The notes under the pieces were generated by a model, which saw only the letters and a program-made list of their open reading frames with translations, was not told the origin of the DNA and did no database searches. A program made the translations under genes and the position numbers. Source: Paenibacillus sp. FSL R7-0345 (lineage in GTDB: Bacteria > Bacillota > Bacilli > Paenibacillales > Paenibacillaceae). From it: a DNA stretch of 64,000 nt. Of the stretch, positions 60,241 to 64,000 are shown piece by piece (within the stretch, counting starts at the first letter, position 1; every line of letters starts with the position of its first letter). Where the stretch lies: assembly GCF_038595055.1 (NCBI RefSeq), contig NZ_CP152002.1:2090501-2154500 (forward strand), given 5' to 3'.

Positions 60241-61725
60241 ATGAGGAATCAGGAAATTGTACAAAAGCTTTGGAACCTGTGTAATGTACTGCGTGATGAT
60301 GGCATCACGTATCACCAATATGTAACGGAACTCACTTATCTGTTATTTCTTAAAATGATGAAGGAAACGAACAATGAGGGGATTTTGCCTGAGCAGTATC
60401 GCTGGGATTCGTTAGAAGAGCGCCACGGCCTTGAATTAACCAATCATTACCGCCAACTGCTGCTTGATCTTGGTAAAGAGGGTAACGAGATCATTAAGCA
60501 GATCTATATGAATGCCAGCTCTAATATTGATGAACCCAAGAATTTGGAGAAAATTGTGCGTTCCATTGATCAACTTGATTGGTATTCCGCCAAGGAAGAA
60601 GGTCTTGGGGATCTTTATGAAGGATTGCTTGAGAAAAATGCGAGTGAAACCAAGTCGGGAGCAGGTCAATATTTTACGCCGCGTCCTTTGATCGATGTGA
60701 TCGTAAAGCTGGTTGATCCGCAGCCAGGTGAGCGCTGTAATGACCCTGCCGCAGGTACGTTTGGATTTATGATTGCAGCGGATAGCCACATTCGGAGCAA
60801 GACTGACGACTACTTTGACCTGAGTGAAAAAGAAGCCGAGTTTCAAAGAAACGAAGCTTTCACTGGGGTTGAGTTAGTTAAGGATACGCATCGCCTGGCG
60901 ATGATGAATGCTATGCTTCATGATCTGCATGGGGATATTATGCTTGGAGATACGCTTTCCGATCTCGGCAAGAGCTTGAAGAATTACGATGTAATTCTGA
61001 CCAATCCGCCATTTGGTACCAAGCAAGGCGGAGAGGGACTCACGCGGGATGATTTAACGTTTACAACTTCCAATAAACAGTTGAACTTCTTGCAGCATAT
61101 CTATCGGGCGTTAAAAGCGAACGGAAAAGCTCGTGCTGCTGTAGTGCTTCCTGACAACGTATTGTTTGAAGGCGGTGCGGGAGCGAAGATTCGAGCAGAC
61201 TTAATGGACAAGTGTAATCTGCACACAATTCTGCGACTGCCTACGGGGATTTTCTATGCTCAGGGAGTAAAGACGAACGTTCTGTTCTTTACACGGGAGA
61301 AGACGGATAAGGATAGTACAAAGGACGTTTGGGTATATGATCTGCGGACGAACATGCCTAGCTTTGGGAAGCGGACTCCGCTGACCACAGCGCATTTTGA
61401 TGCGTTTGTGGAGGCTTATAAAGCTGAGGATCGAAGTAGTGTGCAGGATGATAGATTTAATGTTTTTACTCGCGAGGATATCCGCAAAAAGGACGACAGT
61501 TTGGATATTGGTTTGATCGCAGATGAGTCATTATCTGCTTATGATAATTTGCCTGATCCGATTGATTCGGCGGAATTGGCGATTGCCAAGCTGGATGAAG
61601 CTATGACATTGTTGCTGGAGGTTGTGGCGGAGCTTAAAGCGGTAGATAACAAGCCAAAGTACGCTGCTGAGGAAGAGCAAGAGTTTCTTCAGGTTGCTGA
61701 AGCGCGTGGAGAGTATAACGTATGA
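60241..61725 (+). CDS. hsdM: Type I restriction-modification, M subunit (N6-adenine methyltransferase)
   Basis: 494 residues. HsdM_N helical domain at the start, then SAM-binding NDPAAGTFGFMIAAD (about residue 168) and catalytic NPPFGTKQ (about 256). YDLRTNMPSFGKRTPL and the C-terminal helical tail are typical of HsdM. AAGGAGCAAGCTTAAACC precedes the ATG. Overlaps hsdS by 4 bases. Confidence 0.96.
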   Translation: MRNQEIVQKLWNLCNVLRDDGITYHQYVTELTYLLFLKMMKETNNEGILPEQYRWDSLEERHGLELTNHYRQLLLDLGKEGNEIIKQIYMNASSNIDEPKNLEKIVRSIDQLDWYSAKEEGLGDLYEGLLEKNASETKSGAGQYFTPRPLIDVIVKLVDPQPGERCNDPAAGTFGFMIAADSHIRSKTDDYFDLSEKEAEFQRNEAFTGVELVKDTHRLAMMNAMLHDLHGDIMLGDTLSDLGKSLKNYDVILTNPPFGTKQGGEGLTRDDLTFTTSNKQLNFLQHIYRALKANGKARAAVVLPDNVLFEGGAGAKIRADLMDKCNLHTILRLPTGIFYAQGVKTNVLFFTREKTDKDSTKDVWVYDLRTNMPSFGKRTPLTTAHFDAFVEAYKAEDRSSVQDDRFNVFTREDIRKKDDSLDIGLIADESLSAYDNLPDPIDSAELAIAKLDEAMTLLLEVVAELKAVDNKPKYAAEEEQEFLQVAEARGEYNV

Positions 61726-63185
61726 GTAAGAATAAAGGGAAGACGGCGGAGGAATTGTTGCAAGAGGCTCTGGTGCCTGTGGGGGAGCAGCCTTATAATC
61801 TGCCTGTTAATTGGATCTGGGTAAAAAGTGAGTATGTTGCAAAATGGGGATCGGGAGGAACCCCATCGCGTAAAAATCCCGAGTATTATGGCGGAGACAT
61901 TCCATGGATAAAAACTGGTGATTTACGGAATGGAATTATTACAGAAGTTGATGAATGTATTACGGATGAGGGATTAAAGAAATCAAGTGCTAAGATGTTT
62001 CCTAAAGATTCTGTAGCTATAGCAATGTACGGCGCAACAATTGGAAAGTTAGGGATATTAGGTTTTGATGCGACTACTAATCAAGCTTGCGCAGTGGGAG
62101 TTCCGTTATCAATAACAACGACAAAGTTCCTATTTTATTACTTCTTATCTCAAAAAGATGAATTGATAAGTTTGGGTAAGGGAGGAGCACAACCTAATAT
62201 ATCACAGCAAGTCATTAAGCAATTCCCTTTTGCATTACCTCCATTAGCAGAGCAAGAACGTATTGTACAAAAAACTGAAAAACTCTTGAATAAAATCAAT
62301 CAAGCCAAACAACTAATCGAAGAAGCTAAGGAAACATTTGAAATTCGCCGTGCGGCAATTTTGGATAAGGCTTTTCGTGGAGAATTGACAGCGAAGTGGC
62401 GGGAGGAGAATTTAAGTAAAGCCACTGCGGGCTCCTTTCTCCAAAAAATTGATGAATTTAGGCAGAATAGCAAGACTAAAGTGAAAAAATCAAATGAGAA
62501 TATCATGACTGAGCCATATAAACTTCCTGAAGGTTGGAGGTGGGTAACACTTGAGGATTTAATCCAGACCTCATCCTATGGGACATCGGCGAAAACAAAT
62601 GATGATGACGATGTTCCCGTATTACGTATGGGTAATATTATTGACGGGGAATTACATTTAGATAATCTGAAGTACTTACCTTCCGATCACAAAGACGTAG
62701 AAAAATATAAGCTTGAAGAGTATGACTTACTGTTTAATCGGACTAACAGTTATGAATTAGTCGGCAAAACAGCCGTTGTTTATGGGCAAGCAACAAATAT
62801 GACCTACGCTTCTTATTTGGTTAATGTTAGGTTGTTCTATAAGGAGGAAATTGCGGAGTACATTTGTTATTACATCAATGGACACTTTGGAAGGAATTTA
62901 TTGCTTTCAATGGTTACTCAACAAGTAGGTCAGGCTAACATTAACGCGAGTAAGCTGGCTTCACTTATTGTTCCATTACCTCCTAAAGACGAGATTGTTG
63001 AAATTACTAATAAAATTAATTCATTAATTGAAATTGAACGATCTATAGTGAATTCATTGCAGCTAAAGAATGATCTGGATAAGTTAACTGAAGCTATTCT
63101 TTATAGTGCTTTTAGAGGGGATTTGGGTACGAATGATGCAAGTGAACCCTCAGAGATCAGCAAATTGTTGGAATTGAAAATTTAG
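61722..63185 (+). CDS. hsdS: Type I restriction-modification, S (specificity) subunit
   Basis: 487 residues in two target-recognition domains (LPVNWIWVKSEYVAKWGSGG... and LPEGWRWVTLEDLIQTSS...), each followed by a conserved helix: LPPLAEQERIVQKTEKLLNKI...AFRGELT and LPPKDEIVEITNKINSL...AFRGDLG. Both TRDs appear complete, so the enzyme should recognise a bipartite site; the sequence cannot be predicted by eye. Starts within the hsdM stop (ATGA). Confidence 0.95.
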   Translation: MSKNKGKTAEELLQEALVPVGEQPYNLPVNWIWVKSEYVAKWGSGGTPSRKNPEYYGGDIPWIKTGDLRNGIITEVDECITDEGLKKSSAKMFPKDSVAIAMYGATIGKLGILGFDATTNQACAVGVPLSITTTKFLFYYFLSQKDELISLGKGGAQPNISQQVIKQFPFALPPLAEQERIVQKTEKLLNKINQAKQLIEEAKETFEIRRAAILDKAFRGELTAKWREENLSKATAGSFLQKIDEFRQNSKTKVKKSNENIMTEPYKLPEGWRWVTLEDLIQTSSYGTSAKTNDDDDVPVLRMGNIIDGELHLDNLKYLPSDHKDVEKYKLEEYDLLFNRTNSYELVGKTAVVYGQATNMTYASYLVNVRLFYKEEIAEYICYYINGHFGRNLLLSMVTQQVGQANINASKLASLIVPLPPKDEIVEITNKINSLIEIERSIVNSLQLKNDLDKLTEAILYSAFRGDLGTNDASEPSEISKLLELKI

Positions 63186-63219
63186 TTTTATAAACTTATA
63201 CTCGACTTCTTTCGGTAGT

Positions 63220-63480
63220 CTAATAATATTTTCCAATAACATCCCGCAAACCGCGAAGTGTTCGAATCTCAACCTTCAATTCTTCGTTTGCGGTATGCGA
63301 CACTATCACGCCATCCTTAGATTGTAGCAACTCCTTAGTTGCTTCTTGAGGATCTTGAATGGCTCGAATCAGTGCGACTTCATCGACAAACTTGGTGTTT
63401 CCTTCTTCTGTATGAGATGCAAGGATTTGTAGCTTGACGTATTGATTGGAATAAAACTTCCGAACCTCTTCCCATTGCAT
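63220..63480 (-). CDS. Small protein of unknown function
   Basis: 86 residues from ATG 63480 (GGAGGTGTCAGCC upstream; the frame opens at 63495). MQWEEVRKFYSNQYVKLQIL, then VDEVALIRAIQDPQEATKELL. It looks like small hypothetical proteins often seen in Paenibacillus and Bacillus genomes, a beta-alpha fold with no assigned function. Convergent with hsdS (34-base gap). Confidence 0.7.
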   Translation of the reverse strand: MQWEEVRKFYSNQYVKLQILASHTEEGNTKFVDEVALIRAIQDPQEATKELLQSKDGVIVSHTANEELKVEIRTLRGLRDVIGKYY

Positions 63481-63533
63481 GGCTGACACCTCCAATTGGG
63501 CTTGTCCCTATATTGTAGCAGAATATTGGCCAT

Positions 63534-63580
63534 AAAAAAGCTCTCCAAAACGATGCTTATCGTTCCTGGAGAGCCTTTTT
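63534..63580. terminator. Strong bidirectional terminator inside the element's right end
   Basis: GCTCTCCA (63540-63547) pairs with TGGAGAGC (63567-63574), with inner AACGAT/ATCGTT around a GCTT loop; A-run on the left, TTTTT on the right. On the minus strand it would end spoVR transcripts about 25 bases after they enter the element. Confidence 0.85.
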
Positions 63581-63582
63581 GC

Positions 63583-63615
63583 GTAAGCACCTTGAGGATA
63601 CGAAGCCCAGCCTTC
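63583..63615. other. Right attachment site (attR) of the spoVR element
   Basis: Element arm GTAAGCACCTT...ATACGAAG (63583-63605) joins the direct repeat GCCCAGCCTTC (63605-63615), which continues into spoVR. The arm is the inverted partner of the left arm (17 of 21 aligned positions identical). Confidence 0.85.
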
Positions 63616-64000
63616 ATTCATGATTTTCGTCTCCATCTGCGGCCAGAAATAGAGCATTTCATCGCGCAGCATGGTCATAATATCGCGCTGCCAATCCTCG
63701 AGAGTGGTCGAATATTGCTGGATGAACCAGACAATATCCTTTTCCGGCTCAGGCGGGAAGGCCCGTTTGGCGGCAACATCCGGCTCCTGGGGACCGGCTT
63801 TGGCCTGATCGAGCTTCCAGAGCTCGCTGTAGGCATTGTCCTCAGGAGGCTTGCCGGCCTGCACATCTTTGTTGGCTCTCATCTTGGCTTCCAGCAGATC
63901 GGTTTTGCCGAGCTTGCGCGGCTGGATCAGGCTGGGGTCGATATGCTCCTGGATGGCCAGCACCGAGTCAATGAACCGTTCCACCCGGTCAATGCCATAG

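Larger units (their letters stand above)
43184..63604. mobile_element. 20.4-kb integrative element interrupting spoVR
   Basis: The copies of the 11-bp direct repeat are offset by 20,421 bases. Between them are three large serine recombinases, an XRE regulator, a type I R-M operon, a toxin-antitoxin-like pair and several unknown genes, but no phage structural, conjugation or replication genes I recognise. DNA is more AT-rich than the flanks. The circular form would carry attP with inverted arms GTAAGCACCTT...ATACGAAG and CTTCGTAT...AAGGTGCTTTAC around CCCAGC. The arrangement recalls skin-type elements that interrupt sporulation genes and leave during sporulation; that behaviour is inferred here. 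Confidence 0.88.
63508..64000 (-). pseudogene. spoVR: spoVR, N-terminal part, interrupted by the element
   Basis: The gene enters from beyond base 64000 (YGIDRVERFIDSVLAIQEHIDP) and runs to DIVWFIQQYSTTLEDWQRDI, MLYFWPQMETKIMNEGWASY, a conserved core of SpoVR. At 63605 it passes into the element and ends after about 29 unrelated residues (PQGAYAKRLSRN...) at 63508. Removing the element at the 11-bp repeat would continue ...[13 protein letters not shown] in frame. As it stands, a truncated protein with a foreign tail would be made, and a terminator lies in that tail. Confidence 0.93.

Noticed and set aside
43184..63604. Prophage
   Set aside because: No capsid, terminase, tail, lysis or phage replication genes are visible; serine recombinases plus restriction genes fit an integrative element better.
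43184..63604. Conjugative element
   Set aside because: No relaxase, coupling protein or type IV secretion genes are seen.
43184..63604. Assembly artefact joining unrelated contigs
   Set aside because: The two junctions carry the same 11-bp repeat, inverted arms and an exactly rejoinable spoVR frame, which chance misassembly would not produce.

Overview
The window looks like a chromosomal segment of a spore-forming Gram-positive bacterium, most likely Paenibacillus. Sporulation genes (prkA, spoVR, an AbrB-type regulator), strong AGGAGG ribosome sites, TTG/GTG starts, multi-gene plant-polysaccharide loci with transmembrane AraC regulators, and sugar ABC transporters lacking their own ATPase all fit this. 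The genus is inferred from gene content and style, not from a search.

Layout. 1-6.5 kb: end of serC, trmL, an abrB-like gene, a 34-residue membrane peptide, a phosphodiester glycosidase with a small coiled-coil membrane protein, an atypical LuxR-type response regulator, a PLP aminotransferase, and a decayed ABC ATPase. 6.6-8.3 kb: an insertion sequence with clear ends (19-bp inverted repeats, 5-bp target duplication) sitting inside a dispersed palindromic repeat. 8.6-11.6 kb: a DUF2161 nuclease-like gene with a very GC-rich 3' half, then prkA. 11.7-13.2 kb: a second insertion sequence that separates an SLC13-type transporter gene from its apparent upstream operators. 13.3-22.7 kb: an acid-sugar catabolic locus (transporter, PrpR-like regulator, DUF1537 kinase, Fe-alcohol dehydrogenase, DapA/NanA-type aldolase, PdxA2-type dehydrogenase, YhcH and sialidase-like proteins), followed by a TerC-family gene. 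23.5-30 kb: a sugar ABC transporter and a membrane AraC regulator, separated by a 52-bp tandem repeat. 30.1-39.3 kb: GH43, GH28, pectinesterase, esterase, GH105 and rhamnogalacturonan acetylesterase genes, none with an evident signal peptide, so the products of outside pectin/xylan breakdown are apparently finished in the cytoplasm. 39.3-42.6 kb: repeats, a DinB-like protein, an AraC/GyrI regulator, and a CE7 acetyl esterase.

The main result is at 42.6-64 kb. The sporulation gene spoVR is split: its C-terminal half lies at 42610-43200 and its N-terminal part at 63508-64000 (continuing off the window). Between them is a 20,421-bp element bounded by an 11-bp direct repeat (43184-43194 and 63605-63615). 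Joining the halves at this repeat restores the SpoVR reading frame exactly ([15 protein letters not shown]). The element's inner ends are inverted repeats that would form a serine-integrase attP when circular. It carries three large serine recombinases, an XRE regulator, an unknown 816-residue protein, a toxin-antitoxin-like pair, a nuclease-like protein, an unknown 352-residue protein and a complete type I restriction-modification operon (hsdR-hsdM-hsdS). By organisation it resembles the sigK 'skin' element and other intervening elements of sporulation genes. I infer that it could be excised during sporulation to restore spoVR; this is not shown by sequence alone.

The element is visibly more AT-rich than its flanks. 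No rRNA, tRNA or CRISPR array was recognised.
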